Below are positions 48,135 through 57,210 of a stretch of DNA of 64,000 nt, one piece after another. The notes under the pieces are model-generated. The model was not told the origin of the DNA, ran no database searches, and saw nothing but the letters and a program-made list of their open reading frames with translations. The translations under genes and the position numbers were made by a program. This DNA is from Bradyrhizobium zhanjiangense. Its GTDB lineage: Bacteria; Pseudomonadota; Alphaproteobacteria; Rhizobiales; Xanthobacteraceae. Where the stretch lies: contig NZ_CP022221.1 of the NCBI RefSeq assembly GCF_004114935.1, positions 8,701,001 through 8,765,000 of the forward strand. Reading direction: 5' to 3'. Every line of letters starts with the position of its first letter. Position 1 is the stretch's first letter.

Positions 48135-48137
48135 ATC

Positions 48138-48812
48138 TTGTCGAACAAACCGCCACCGCCGCGCCCGGCGCCGCGTCTCTATCTCGCGACGCCTGTTGTC
48201 GATGACCCCGCTTCTCTTGTGGCCGAGCTGCCTGCGCTGCTCGCCTCTGCCGATGTCGCGGCCGTGCTGCTGCGGCTGAAGGAGACCGACCAGCGCACGA
48301 TGATCTCGCGCATCAAGGCCTTCGCGCCGCCGGTGCAGAAGGCGGGCGCCGCGCTGCTGATCGACGGCCATGCCGAACTGGTGGCGCGCGGCGGCGCCGA
48401 TGGTGCGCATCTCACGGGCCTTGCCGCGCTGGAAGAGGCGGCGCCCTCGCTCAAGCCGGATCGCATTGCCGGCGTCGGCGGGCTCGCCACGCGCCACGAT
48501 TCCATGAGCGCGGGCGAGATGGGCGCCGACTACGTGCTGTTCGGCGAGCCCGACGCCAACGGCCAGCGGCCGTCGTCCCAGGCGATCGCCGAGCGGCTGG
48601 ACTGGTGGGCCGAGCTGTTCGAGCCGCCCTGCGTCGGCTTTGCCACCTCGCTCGAGGAGGCCTACGATTTCGCCGCCAGCGGTGCCGATTTCGTGCTGGC
48701 CGGCGAGTTCATCTGGGCCGATCCGCGCGGGCCCAAGGCCGCGCTGGCCGAGGCCGATGCTGCAATCAAGAAGGCCCATGCGACGGCGCCGGCTGGCCAG
48801 GAGCACGGCTAG
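48138..48812 (+). CDS. Thiamine phosphate synthase-like protein
   Basis: 224 residues from a TTG start 3 bp after the aldolase stop. A TIM-barrel pattern with PRLYLATPVVDDPASL, a phosphate-contact-like GGADGAHL near 94-101, and GADYVLFGEP near 132-141 resembles the ThiE/TenI group. The classical ThiE Lys-in-QLRxK and the GGI motif are not clear, so it may be a divergent member with another function (TenI-like). It looks co-translated with the aldolase gene. No other thiamine genes or THI box are in view. Confidence 0.7.
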   Translation: MSNKPPPPRPAPRLYLATPVVDDPASLVAELPALLASADVAAVLLRLKETDQRTMISRIKAFAPPVQKAGAALLIDGHAELVARGGADGAHLTGLAALEEAAPSLKPDRIAGVGGLATRHDSMSAGEMGADYVLFGEPDANGQRPSSQAIAERLDWWAELFEPPCVGFATSLEEAYDFAASGADFVLAGEFIWADPRGPKAALAEADAAIKKAHATAPAGQEHG

Positions 48813-48820
48813 CGCCCGAC

Positions 48821-49903
48821 ATGAAGCTCCCGCGCATCACCATTTTGGCCACGCTGCTGCTCACAGTGCCTGCGGCCGCGCAGCTCCAGATCACCCCGCC
48901 GGCCACAACGCCGAGCCCCCCCGCCGAAAAACAGAAGCCCAAGCCGCACGCGCTCACCAACAAGAAGGAGGCCGCACCGGCGCCGAAGCCTTCGGCTTCG
49001 CCCAAGCCGGCCCCCTCCTCCAAGCCGGCCCCGGCCGCGACCGTGATCCCCGCGCCGCCGACCGACAATTCCAACGTCGATCTGGTGTTCGGCGCCTATC
49101 AGCGCGGCCAGTACAAGACGGCGTTCGAGCTCGCCACCGCCCGCGCGCAAGGAGGCGATCCCAAGGCGATGACCATGCTCGGCGAGCTCTATTCCAACGC
49201 CATGGGCATCCGCCGCGACTACGCCAAGGCGCAGGAATGGTACAAGCGCGCTGCGGATGCCGGCGACCGCGAGGCGATGTTCGCGCTCGCCATGCTGCGC
49301 ATGTCCGGCCGCGGCGGCCCGGTCGACAAGGGCGAAGCGGTGAAGCTGATGGCCTCTGCCGCCAAGCTGGGCGAGCCCAAGGCGGCCTATAACCTCGCCC
49401 TGCTTTACCTGGACGGCCAGACCCTGCCGCAGGACGTCAAGCGATCCGCCGAGCTGCTGCGCCAGGCCGCCGATGGCGGCCTGCCCGAGGCGCAATACGC
49501 GCTCGCGACCTTCTACAAGGAAGGCACCGGTGTGCCGAAGGACCCGGAACGCGCGGTGCGGCTGCTCCAGACCGCGACGCTGGCCGACAATGTCGATGCC
49601 GAGGTCGAATACGCCATCGCGCTGTTCAACGGCACCGGCACGCCGAAGAACCAGCCGGCCGCTGTGGCGTTGCTCCGCAAGGCATCGCGCCAGGGCAGCG
49701 CGATCGCGCAGAACCGGCTGGCCTGGGTGCTGATCAACGGCATGGGCACGGCCGTGGACAAGGTCGAGGGCTTCAAATGGCACCTGGTGGCCAAGACCGC
49801 CGGCAAGGGCGACCCGGAGCTCGACAAGCAATTGTCCGATCTGCCGGCCGAGGACCGGGCCAAGGCGGAAGCCGCCGCAAAAAAATGGCTCGGGACCAAA
49901 TGA
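48821..49903 (+). CDS. Secreted Sel1-repeat protein with Pro/Lys/Ala-rich linker
   Basis: 360 residues. Signal peptide MKLPRITILATLLLTVPAAAQ. Residues about 25-80 are a low-complexity Pro/Ala/Lys linker (PSPPAEKQKPKPHAL, PKPSASPKPAPSS). From about 90 on are at least five Sel1-like repeats: AQGGDPKAMTMLGELYSNAMGIRRDYAKAQEWYKRAADAGDREAM and so on to GSAIAQNRLAWVLINGMGTAVDKVEGFKWHLVA. Such solenoids mediate protein contacts in the periplasm or outer envelope. ATG 48821 follows the previous stop by 8 bp; the ribosome site is weak, so coupling to upstream translation is likely. Confidence 0.85.
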   Translation: MKLPRITILATLLLTVPAAAQLQITPPATTPSPPAEKQKPKPHALTNKKEAAPAPKPSASPKPAPSSKPAPAATVIPAPPTDNSNVDLVFGAYQRGQYKTAFELATARAQGGDPKAMTMLGELYSNAMGIRRDYAKAQEWYKRAADAGDREAMFALAMLRMSGRGGPVDKGEAVKLMASAAKLGEPKAAYNLALLYLDGQTLPQDVKRSAELLRQAADGGLPEAQYALATFYKEGTGVPKDPERAVRLLQTATLADNVDAEVEYAIALFNGTGTPKNQPAAVALLRKASRQGSAIAQNRLAWVLINGMGTAVDKVEGFKWHLVAKTAGKGDPELDKQLSDLPAEDRAKAEAAAKKWLGTK

Positions 49904-49988
49904 CTTGACCTTGGCGCCCTCGCAGGGCACCCCATCCCTCAAACGGGCGCGATTTCGCGCCAATTTCCCCCGATCAAGACCAGAGCTC

Positions 49989-50780
49989 ATGCTGTACTCC
50001 GCAACTATCAATGTCATGGTCAAGGCCGCGCGCCGCGCCGGCCGGAGCCTCAAGCGCGATCTCGGCGAGATCGAGCATCTCCAGGTCTCGCTGAAGGGCC
50101 CGGCGAATTTCGTCTCGCTCGCCGACAAGCGCGCCGAAGAGATCCTCTACCAGGACCTCGCCAAGGCCCGGCCTGGCTACGGCTTCATCGGCGAAGAGGG
50201 CGGCACCCGCGAAGGTAGCGACAAGAGCCACACCTGGATCGTCGATCCCCTGGACGGCACCACCAACTTCCTGCACGGCATCCCACAATTCGCGATCTCG
50301 ATCGGCCTCGCACGCGAGGGCACCGTGATCGCGGGCGTGATCTACAATCCCGCCAATGACGAGCTCTACATCGCCGAGCGCGGCAAGGGCGCCTTCCTCA
50401 ACGACCAGCGGCTGCGCGTGGCCGGCCGTCGCCAGCTCAACGAATGCGTGGTGGGCTGCGGCCTGCCCCATATCGGCCGCGGCGACCACGAGGAATTCCG
50501 CCGCGAGATGACCGCGATCCAGGACCGCGTCGCGGGCCTGCGCCGCTTCGGCGCCGCCTCGCTCGACCTCGCCTTCGTCGCCGCCGGCCGTCTCGACGGC
50601 TATTGGGAACGGAATCTCTCGCCCTGGGACATCGCGGCCGGCCAGATCATGGTGAAGGAAGCCGGCGGCACCGTGAGCGACATCGACACGCCCGGCGATG
50701 CGCTGACGAAGGGGCACGTGGTGTGCGGCAACGAGTTCGTGCACGGAGAGCTGGTGAAGATTTTGCGGAAGGCGGCGTAA
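49989..50780 (+). CDS. Inositol monophosphatase family protein (SuhB-like)
   Basis: 263 residues. Metal-dependent phosphatase motifs GFIGEEGG (Glu-Glu, about 63-70), VDPLDGTTNFLHGIP (82-96) and the C-terminal SPWDIAAGQIMVKEAGG (212-228) are intact. Such enzymes remove phosphate from inositol phosphate or other small substrates; SuhB also has a transcription role in enterobacteria. MLYSATINVMVKAARRAG is used as start since the sequence before it is not conserved-looking; the ribosome site is weak (AGAGC). Confidence 0.92.
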   Translation: MLYSATINVMVKAARRAGRSLKRDLGEIEHLQVSLKGPANFVSLADKRAEEILYQDLAKARPGYGFIGEEGGTREGSDKSHTWIVDPLDGTTNFLHGIPQFAISIGLAREGTVIAGVIYNPANDELYIAERGKGAFLNDQRLRVAGRRQLNECVVGCGLPHIGRGDHEEFRREMTAIQDRVAGLRRFGAASLDLAFVAAGRLDGYWERNLSPWDIAAGQIMVKEAGGTVSDIDTPGDALTKGHVVCGNEFVHGELVKILRKAA

Positions 50781-50808
50781 GGCGGAAGCTCGCGCTCCGC
50801 ATTCCGCT

Positions 50809-50926
50809 GTCATCACCCGCCTTGTGCGCAATTGCGCACTAGCGGGTGATCCAGTATTCCAGAGACATCAGTTGGATACGGAGATGCCGCGGCGTACTGG
50901 ATGCCCCGCCTGCGCGGGGCATGACA
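50809..50926. repeat. Intergenic palindromic repeat, family B, copy 2
   Basis: Same ends and core as 39559-39660 (GTCATCACCCGC, GGTGATCCAGTATTCCAGAG, GCGTACTGGATGCCCCGCC, GGGGCATGACA), with an added GTGCGCAATTGCGCAC dyad near the left end. Lies between convergent genes. Confidence 0.85.
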
Positions 50927-50932
50927 GTGCGC

Positions 50933-53900
50933 CTACGGCTTCACCGGCGCCGGCGGCCCGTAGGCCTCGTCTTCCTTCGCCATCTTCGGCTCCCGATCCC
51001 CGCCCAGCACGCGCTGCACTGAGACGAAGAACACCGGCACCATCAAGAGCGCCAGGATCACCACCGCGATCATGCCGCCCATCACGACGGAGCCGAGCGC
51101 TTGCTGGCTGGCGCCGCCGGCGCCGTGGGCGATCGCCATCGGCAGCACGCCGCAGATGAAGGCAAGGCCGGTCATCAGGATCGGGCGGAAGCGCAGGCGG
51201 CAGGCCTCGATGGTGGCTTCCACCAGCGGCTTGCCCTCCTTGCGCAGATCTTTCGCGAACTCGATGATCAGGATCGCGTCTTTTGCCGCGAGGCCGATGA
51301 TGGTGATCAGGCCGACGGTGAAATAGACGTCGTTAGGCAGGCCCCGCAGCATCGCCGCGCTCACTGCTCCGACGATGCCGAGCGGCACGGTCAGCAGCAC
51401 CGCGAGCGGAATGGTCCAGCTTTCATAGAGTGCGGCAAGGCACAGGAACACCACGAACACCGACAGCGCCAGCAGGAACGGCGCCTGCGAGCCCGAGAGC
51501 TTCTCCTGGAGCGACTGTCCCGTCCATTCATAGCCGAAGCCGCGCGGCAACCGGCCGGCGAGCCGCTCCATCTCGGCGATCGCGTCGCCCGAGGTGAAGC
51601 CTGGTTTCGCTTCGCCGGAGATGCGCACCGCCGGATAGTAGTTGAAGCCGGCGATCTGGGTCGGCCCGCGCGCCCATTCCACAGTTGCAAAGGACGAGAA
51701 CGGCACCAGCTGGCCGCGGCTGTTCTTGACGTTGTAGTTGAGGATGTCCTCGGTCCGCATGCGGTCGCGGCTATCTGCCTGCACCACGACGCGCTGCATG
51801 CGGCCGCGGTTCGGGAAGTCGTTGATGTAGTTCGAGCCGAGATTGGTCGAGATCGTGTTGTTGATGTCCTCGAAGGTGACGCCGAAGGCGCCGGCCTTCT
51901 CGCGGTCGATCACGAGATTGACCACGCCGGCCTCGGGCAGGCCTTCGACATAGACTTTCTGCAGCACCGGGCTCGCATTGGCCTCCGCGATCAGCTGGTC
52001 AGCGGCGCGCATGAGCGCCGTATAGCCTTTCTGGCCACGGTCCTGGAGGCGGAATGAGAAGCCCGAGGAATTGCCGAGATTGTCGATCGGCGGCGGCTGG
52101 AGGGCTGAGATCTTGGCATCGCGGATCGAGGACAGATCGCGGTTGATGTCGTTGACGATCGCCGCGGCGGAATCCTTCGGGCCACGCTCCGACCAGTCCT
52201 TCAAGGTGATGAAGGCCTGCGCGGTGTTCATGCCCTGGCCGGAGAAGCTGAAGCCGGTGAGGAAAGTGACGTTGTCGACACCGGGCCGCTGCGCCAGATA
52301 TTTTTCCACCTTCTCGATCACGGCCTCGGTGCGGGCATAGGACGAATCCGACGGCGTCTGCACGTCGGTGGTGACGAAGCCCTGGTCGTCGACGGGCAGG
52401 AAGCCGCCAGGCAGGTTGACGAAGGCCCAGGACAGACCGGCCAGCAGCGCGACATAGACCAGCATCAGGCGGCCGGTGCGCTTCAGCGAGAAGCCGACGG
52501 TGCGGGAATAGCCCTCCTTGCCGCCTTCGAGCACGCGGTTGAACCAGCCGAACACGCCCTTCCTGGCATGGCCGTGACCGGCGGCGACGGGCTTGAGCAG
52601 GGTCGCGCACAGCGCCGGCGTCAGCGACAGCGCCAGGAAGGCGGAGAAGCCGATCGCTGCGACCATGGTCACGGAGAACTGGCGATAGATGATGCCAACC
52701 GAGCCCGGGAAGAATGCCATCGGCACGAACACCGCCATCAGCACCAAGGTGATGCCGATGATGGCGCCGGTGATCTGCGACATCGCCTTGCGCGTCGCTT
52801 CCTTCGGCGGCAGGCCTTCCTCGGCCATGATGCGCTCGACGTTCTCGACCACGACGATGGCGTCGTCGACGAGGATACCGACCGCAAGCACCATGCCGAA
52901 CATCGAGAGCATGTTGATGGAGTAGCCGGCGAGCAGCAGCGTGGAACAGGCCCCTAACAGCGCCACCGGCACCACGATGGTCGGAATGATGGTGTAGCGG
53001 ATGTTCTGGAGGAACAAGAACATCACCACGAACACCAGCACCACGGCCTCGACCAGCGTCGACAGCACCTTCTTGATCGAAGCCTCGACCACGGGCGTGA
53101 TGTTGTAGGGGATCTCGTAAGTGATATTGGCCGGGAAGAAGCGCGACAGCTCCTTCATCTTCTCTTCGACGGCACTCGCGGTCGCCAGCGCATTGCCGGT
53201 CGGCGACATCAGCACGGAAAGACCGGCGGTCGGCTTGCCGTCGAGGCGCGTGTTGAACTGGTAGCTGAGGCCGCCGACCTCGATGCGCGCGACGTCGCGC
53301 AGGCGCACGGTCGAACCGTCGGCGTTGGCGCGCAAGATGATGGCGCCGAATTCGTCCGGGGACGAGAGCTGGCCCTTGACCAGCACCAGCGAGGAGGTGC
53401 GCTGGCTCGGCGTCGACGGCTCGGCGCCGATGCTGCCCGAGGCGACCTGCGCGTTCTGCGCGGCGATGGCCTTGTTGACGTCGTCGGCGGTCAGCCCATA
53501 GCCGACCAGTTTGGCCGGATCGACCCAGACGCGCAAGCTGCGCTCGGTCGAGTAGAGCGTGGCGCGGCCGACGCCGGGAATGCGGCGGATCTCGCCGAGC
53601 ACGTTGCGGATCATGAAATCGCCGAGGCCGACCTCATCGAGGCTGCCGTCGGTCGAGTTCAGCGTGATGATCTGAAGCACCGCGCTGGAGGCTTCCTCGA
53701 TCAGGATGCCCTGCTGCATCACCGCGCGCGGCAAGCGCGCCTCGACGCGCTTGATGCGGTTCTGCACCTCGACCGAGGCGGCGCTGGTATCGGTGCCCGG
53801 CTGGAAGTTGGCGATGATCTCGACCTGGCCGAGCGAATCGCTGGTCGATTCGAAATTGAGGATGCCGGAGGCGCCGTTGAGCTCCTCCTCGATCAGCCGG

Positions 53901-54085
53901 GTGACGCTGTTGTAGAGGTTCTCCGGCGAGGCGCCGGGATAGCTGGTCGAGACCGAGATCGAGGGTGGCGCGATGATCGGATATTGCGCGATCGGCAGCA
54001 GCGGAACCGCAATCGCACCGATCAAGCAGATGAATAGCGCGACCACCCAGGCAAAGATCGGCCTGTCGATGAAGAAACTCGGCAT
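50933..54085 (-). CDS. RND efflux pump permease (HAE1/AcrB family)
   Basis: 1050 residues, the normal length. MPSFFIDRPIFAWVVALFICLIGAIAVPLLP is the AcrB-like first membrane helix; GILVDDAIVVVENVERIMAEEG near 405 carries the two TM4 aspartates for proton relay; a second set of porter domains and GLAAKDAILIIEFAKDL in TM10 with its Lys follow. It takes drugs or lipophilic compounds from the periplasm or membrane, working with a membrane-fusion lipoprotein (next gene, upstream in transcription) and a TolC-like channel encoded elsewhere. The gap to the adaptor stop is 6 bp. No strong ribosome site; it is probably coupled to the adaptor gene. Confidence 0.96.
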   Translation of the reverse strand: MPSFFIDRPIFAWVVALFICLIGAIAVPLLPIAQYPIIAPPSISVSTSYPGASPENLYNSVTRLIEEELNGASGILNFESTSDSLGQVEIIANFQPGTDTSAASVEVQNRIKRVEARLPRAVMQQGILIEEASSAVLQIITLNSTDGSLDEVGLGDFMIRNVLGEIRRIPGVGRATLYSTERSLRVWVDPAKLVGYGLTADDVNKAIAAQNAQVASGSIGAEPSTPSQRTSSLVLVKGQLSSPDEFGAIILRANADGSTVRLRDVARIEVGGLSYQFNTRLDGKPTAGLSVLMSPTGNALATASAVEEKMKELSRFFPANITYEIPYNITPVVEASIKKVLSTLVEAVVLVFVVMFLFLQNIRYTIIPTIVVPVALLGACSTLLLAGYSINMLSMFGMVLAVGILVDDAIVVVENVERIMAEEGLPPKEATRKAMSQITGAIIGITLVLMAVFVPMAFFPGSVGIIYRQFSVTMVAAIGFSAFLALSLTPALCATLLKPVAAGHGHARKGVFGWFNRVLEGGKEGYSRTVGFSLKRTGRLMLVYVALLAGLSWAFVNLPGGFLPVDDQGFVTTDVQTPSDSSYARTEAVIEKVEKYLAQRPGVDNVTFLTGFSFSGQGMNTAQAFITLKDWSERGPKDSAAAIVNDINRDLSSIRDAKISALQPPPIDNLGNSSGFSFRLQDRGQKGYTALMRAADQLIAEANASPVLQKVYVEGLPEAGVVNLVIDREKAGAFGVTFEDINNTISTNLGSNYINDFPNRGRMQRVVVQADSRDRMRTEDILNYNVKNSRGQLVPFSSFATVEWARGPTQIAGFNYYPAVRISGEAKPGFTSGDAIAEMERLAGRLPRGFGYEWTGQSLQEKLSGSQAPFLLALSVFVVFLCLAALYESWTIPLAVLLTVPLGIVGAVSAAMLRGLPNDVYFTVGLITIIGLAAKDAILIIEFAKDLRKEGKPLVEATIEACRLRFRPILMTGLAFICGVLPMAIAHGAGGASQQALGSVVMGGMIAVVILALLMVPVFFVSVQRVLGGDREPKMAKEDEAYGPPAPVKP

Positions 54086-54091
54086 GGCGCG

Positions 54092-55285
54092 TTACCGCGT
54101 GAGCTTCTGGGCATGCCGGTTGTCCGCGGTCGCGTCCGCCTCCGACCATGATTGCGGTTTGACCTTGTCGCCGGCCGCAAATTTCTGGAAGCCTTCGACC
54201 ACGACCTTGTCACCGGCCTTCAGGCCTTCGGTGATGAACCAGAATCCGTCCTGCACCGAACCGGTGCGCACCGCCTGCACCGCGATGTGGTTGTCGTCCT
54301 TGACGACGAAGACCTCGCTGCCGCCGCCGCCATTGCGCTGAATCGCCTGCTGCGGCACCGCGATCGCGTCGGCGTCCAGACCCTGGTCGATGCGGACGCG
54401 GACATACATGCCCGGCAGGAGCTCGCGCTTGGGATTGCGGAATTCGCCGCGCAGTGTCACCTGGCCGGTGTGGGCATCGACCTTGGCGTCGGAGAACAGC
54501 AGCTTGCCGTCGAGCGAATAGGTGGTGTTGTCATCGAGTACGAGTCGCACCTTGGCGGCGTCGGGCGCGATACGCTCGAGATCGCCGGTTTCGAAGGCGC
54601 GGCGGAGCTGGTTGAGCTCGGTCACCGATTGGGTGAAGTCCGCATAGATCGGATCGAGCTGCTGGATGCTGGCGAGATTCGTCTCGTTCTGCACGACGAG
54701 CGCGCCTTCGCTGACCAGCGCCGCACCGACGACTCCGTCGATCGGCGCGCGCACGGTAGCGTAATCGAGATTGAGTTTTGCGCGCGCGAGGTCCGCCTTG
54801 CGTCCCTCGACCTCGGCCTGGGCCTGCCGCTCGGCGGCGATTGCCTTTTCGTTCTCGGCCTCTGGCGCGGCGCGATCCTTGGTGAGCGTAGCGATGCGGC
54901 GTGCCTGCTGGTGCGCCTGCATCGCAGCAGCTTCGGCCTTGGCGACCGCGGCCTCGTTGGCCAACACCTCGACCTCGAACGGACGTGGATCGATGCGGTA
55001 GAGCGGATCGCCCGCCTTCACCTCGCTGCCCTGGCGGAACAGGCGCTCGACCACGATGCCGGAGACGCGCGGCCGCACGTCGGAGACACGCGTCGGCGCG
55101 ATGCGGCCCGGCAGCTCCCGCACCACGGCGCGCGGCTGCGGCTTGATGACGACGATGCTGACGTCAGGGTCGGACGGCGGAGCGGCGGATACGGCCGAGC
55201 TGGACTCGTCACAGCCCACCAGCAGCGGCGCTAAGGCCGCGAGCATCATTGCAACGCATGCCGATCGCGCACGAAGTCCTGACAT
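54092..55285 (-). CDS. RND efflux periplasmic adaptor lipoprotein
   Basis: 397 residues. Lipoprotein signal with lipobox LVGC (Cys25), then a membrane-fusion layout: PRVSGIVVERLFRQGSEVKAGDPLYRID (lipoyl half), a helical hairpin KAEAAAMQAHQQARRIATL... to DLARAKLNLDYATVRAPIDGVVGAALVSEGALV (second lipoyl half), and the beta-barrel part ending LLPGMYVRVRIDQGLD with C-terminal membrane-proximal domain. It bridges the RND pump to an outer membrane channel. ATG 55285 is where the signal peptide begins; the 39-codon longer frame is not family-like. The 242-bp region before it holds the promoter; no palindrome was recognised there. Confidence 0.95.
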   Translation of the reverse strand: MSGLRARSACVAMMLAALAPLLVGCDESSSAVSAAPPSDPDVSIVVIKPQPRAVVRELPGRIAPTRVSDVRPRVSGIVVERLFRQGSEVKAGDPLYRIDPRPFEVEVLANEAAVAKAEAAAMQAHQQARRIATLTKDRAAPEAENEKAIAAERQAQAEVEGRKADLARAKLNLDYATVRAPIDGVVGAALVSEGALVVQNETNLASIQQLDPIYADFTQSVTELNQLRRAFETGDLERIAPDAAKVRLVLDDNTTYSLDGKLLFSDAKVDAHTGQVTLRGEFRNPKRELLPGMYVRVRIDQGLDADAIAVPQQAIQRNGGGGSEVFVVKDDNHIAVQAVRTGSVQDGFWFITEGLKAGDKVVVEGFQKFAAGDKVKPQSWSEADATADNRHAQKLTR

Positions 55286-55527
55286 GAAGTGAGTCGCCCC
55301 GATTTCGTTGAAACTGATCACGCTCCGCGCGGGCCCGTTCTGGGCTCTTTGCACGCGGCCGATGCCGCCAAAATAGAATGCGCCTGCTGCGATGCAACGC
55401 ATGGCGCGGGCGGCTCATTGTCACACGATCTATCGTGCTGACTTTTTGAAGCTTTTCGGGACTCACCGAATTGTGAGTCGGGTTCCATCAGCGCGTGCTG
55501 CGACAGAAGATCGCAATCCGGCAACCT

Positions 55528-56439
55528 TCAGGCATTCTCCCTTGCGATCACACTGAGGCAGAAGTCGATGAAGCTTCGCACTTTCGCGGGCTGGTGCTGG
55601 CGCGACGGAAACAGGGCATAGAGCGGGAACATCTCACCTGACCATTCCGGAAACAGATTGACCAATGCTCCGCTTTGCACGAGGTGACTGCTGCCCAGTT
55701 GGAGAATCTGCGCAATGCCTGCGCCGGCTACGCAAGCCGAGAGCATGGCGCCGACATCCGAAACCAGAACGCGGGCGGACACCTTCACGGGGAGCACCTC
55801 TTTCCCCTTACGAAACTCCCAATCGAAAGGCCGCTGGTTCGCCGCGTCATAGAAGCCGATGCAATCGTGGTCCGGGACTTCGGACGGATGTCGTGGCCGG
55901 CCGTGCTCGGCGATATAGGCGGGCGAGGCAACAGTGAGAACGCGGGTCTCGACGAGCTTGCGCGCCACCAACGAACCCTGCGGCGGCTCACCGAACCGCA
56001 ACGCGAGATCGAAGCCGCCGGCGCCGAGATCTCCGATCGCGTCACGCATGAGAAGCTCCAGCGAGACTTGCGGATGCTGCACCAGGAACGTCCTGATGTG
56101 AGATGACAGGACGATGCGAGAGAAGAACGGATCGACGTTCACCCTGAGCCGTCCGCGTACGATGCCGGCGGAGCCCGAAGCCTCGGTTGCAGCTTCTTCG
56201 ATGCCGGCAAGGTGCGGTCCGACGCGCTCGTAGAAGCGTCGCCCCTCATCGGTCAAGGAGAGCGAGCGCGTCGTGCGTTCAAGCAATCTGACCCCGACGC
56301 GCGCTTCCAGACGCGATATGGCGCGGCTGACGGCCGAGGCCGTCAGGCCCAGCGCATCGGCCGCGCGTGCGATGGTGCCGGCCTCGATGACGGCCGAGAG
56401 GACAGTCACACCCGATAGCAACCGTCCATCGAAGGGCAT
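55528..56439 (-). CDS. LysR family transcriptional regulator
   Basis: 303 residues. Winged helix-turn-helix LLSGVTVLSAVIEAGTIARAADALGLTASAVSRAISRLEARVGVRLLERTTRSLSLTDEG at the N terminus; effector domain from about residue 90 (GRLRVNVDPFFSRIVL). It resembles the group that includes AaeR/DmlR-type regulators. AGGAATTGC lies before ATG 56439. It diverges from a secreted SRPBCC-domain gene across 102 bp, which makes that gene its most likely target; the efflux pump genes on its own strand are separated from it by 242 bp. Confidence 0.92.
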   Translation of the reverse strand: MPFDGRLLSGVTVLSAVIEAGTIARAADALGLTASAVSRAISRLEARVGVRLLERTTRSLSLTDEGRRFYERVGPHLAGIEEAATEASGSAGIVRGRLRVNVDPFFSRIVLSSHIRTFLVQHPQVSLELLMRDAIGDLGAGGFDLALRFGEPPQGSLVARKLVETRVLTVASPAYIAEHGRPRHPSEVPDHDCIGFYDAANQRPFDWEFRKGKEVLPVKVSARVLVSDVGAMLSACVAGAGIAQILQLGSSHLVQSGALVNLFPEWSGEMFPLYALFPSRQHQPAKVRSFIDFCLSVIARENA

Positions 56440-56541
56440 CGCAATTCCTGATTTATATGAATGTCTATTTTGACATAACGGAAATTGGATCCGCAATCAC
56501 CATCTGACATCTGTGTCGCCACCGAAGACGCGGAGGCGAAC

Positions 56542-57183
56542 ATGACAAAACGGTCTTATTTTCAGAGCATCAGGTATTGCACGCGCTGGACGCTGCTAGG
56601 CGCGTCGCTGCTTTCGATCGCAGCCTCTGCCGGCGCGCAAACTAACGCACCTTCCCCAGGCACCAGAAAGGAAGCGATCATGACGATGAAGCAAGACCTC
56701 GCGATGCGCTCGAACGAGATTCACTGGCCAGAGCGCTTCAATCCTGCGACTGCGGATCTGTTTGCGCACAACGAGCTTCTCATCAACGCGTCATGCGAGA
56801 AGGTCTGGAGCCACATCGTGGACGCCAGCAAGTGGCCGCAATGGTATCCGAACGCCAGGGACGTCGAACTTCCCGAGGGCACCAAGGTCCTGGGCAACGA
56901 CACGACGTGGCGATGGACCACGTTCGGCCTGTCGATCGAGAGCAAGGTGAACGAATACGTGCCACATGCACGCCTCGGCTGGTACGGTTACGCGCCGGGG
57001 ACGCAACCGAGCTTCTATCATACCTGGTATTTGGTCCCTCGCGGCGCGAGCTGCCTGGTCGTCACCGATGAAGTCGGTGTCGGCAAGGATGCCGCGCACC
57101 TGCGAGAGGCCGATGAGAGCCTGCTGCACCGGGGCCACGATCTGTGGCTGGCGACATTGAAGTGGGTGTCCGAGGGCAATTGA
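56542..57183 (+). CDS. SRPBCC (START/Bet v1-like) family protein with signal peptide
   Basis: 213 residues from ATG 56542 with GGAGGCGAAC just before it. N-terminal signal: YCTRWTLLGASLLSIAASAGAQT, likely cut after AGA. The SRPBCC part is EIHWPERFNP, AHNELLINASCEKVWSHIVDASKWPQWYPNARDVELPEG, HARLGWYGYAPGTQPSFYHTWYLVP, typical of polyketide-cyclase/dehydrase-like lipid-binding folds. A second ATG at 56680 (codon 47) is preceded by its own good ribosome site (AAAGGAAGCG), and from it the protein would be cytoplasmic (167 residues). So the gene could give two products, or the upstream part could be a fusion. Divergent LysR gene suggests inducible expression. Ligand unknown. Confidence 0.8.
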   Translation: MTKRSYFQSIRYCTRWTLLGASLLSIAASAGAQTNAPSPGTRKEAIMTMKQDLAMRSNEIHWPERFNPATADLFAHNELLINASCEKVWSHIVDASKWPQWYPNARDVELPEGTKVLGNDTTWRWTTFGLSIESKVNEYVPHARLGWYGYAPGTQPSFYHTWYLVPRGASCLVVTDEVGVGKDAAHLREADESLLHRGHDLWLATLKWVSEGN

Positions 57184-57210
57184 CAGGGGAAATGGGGCGC
57201 GGCATGCACG

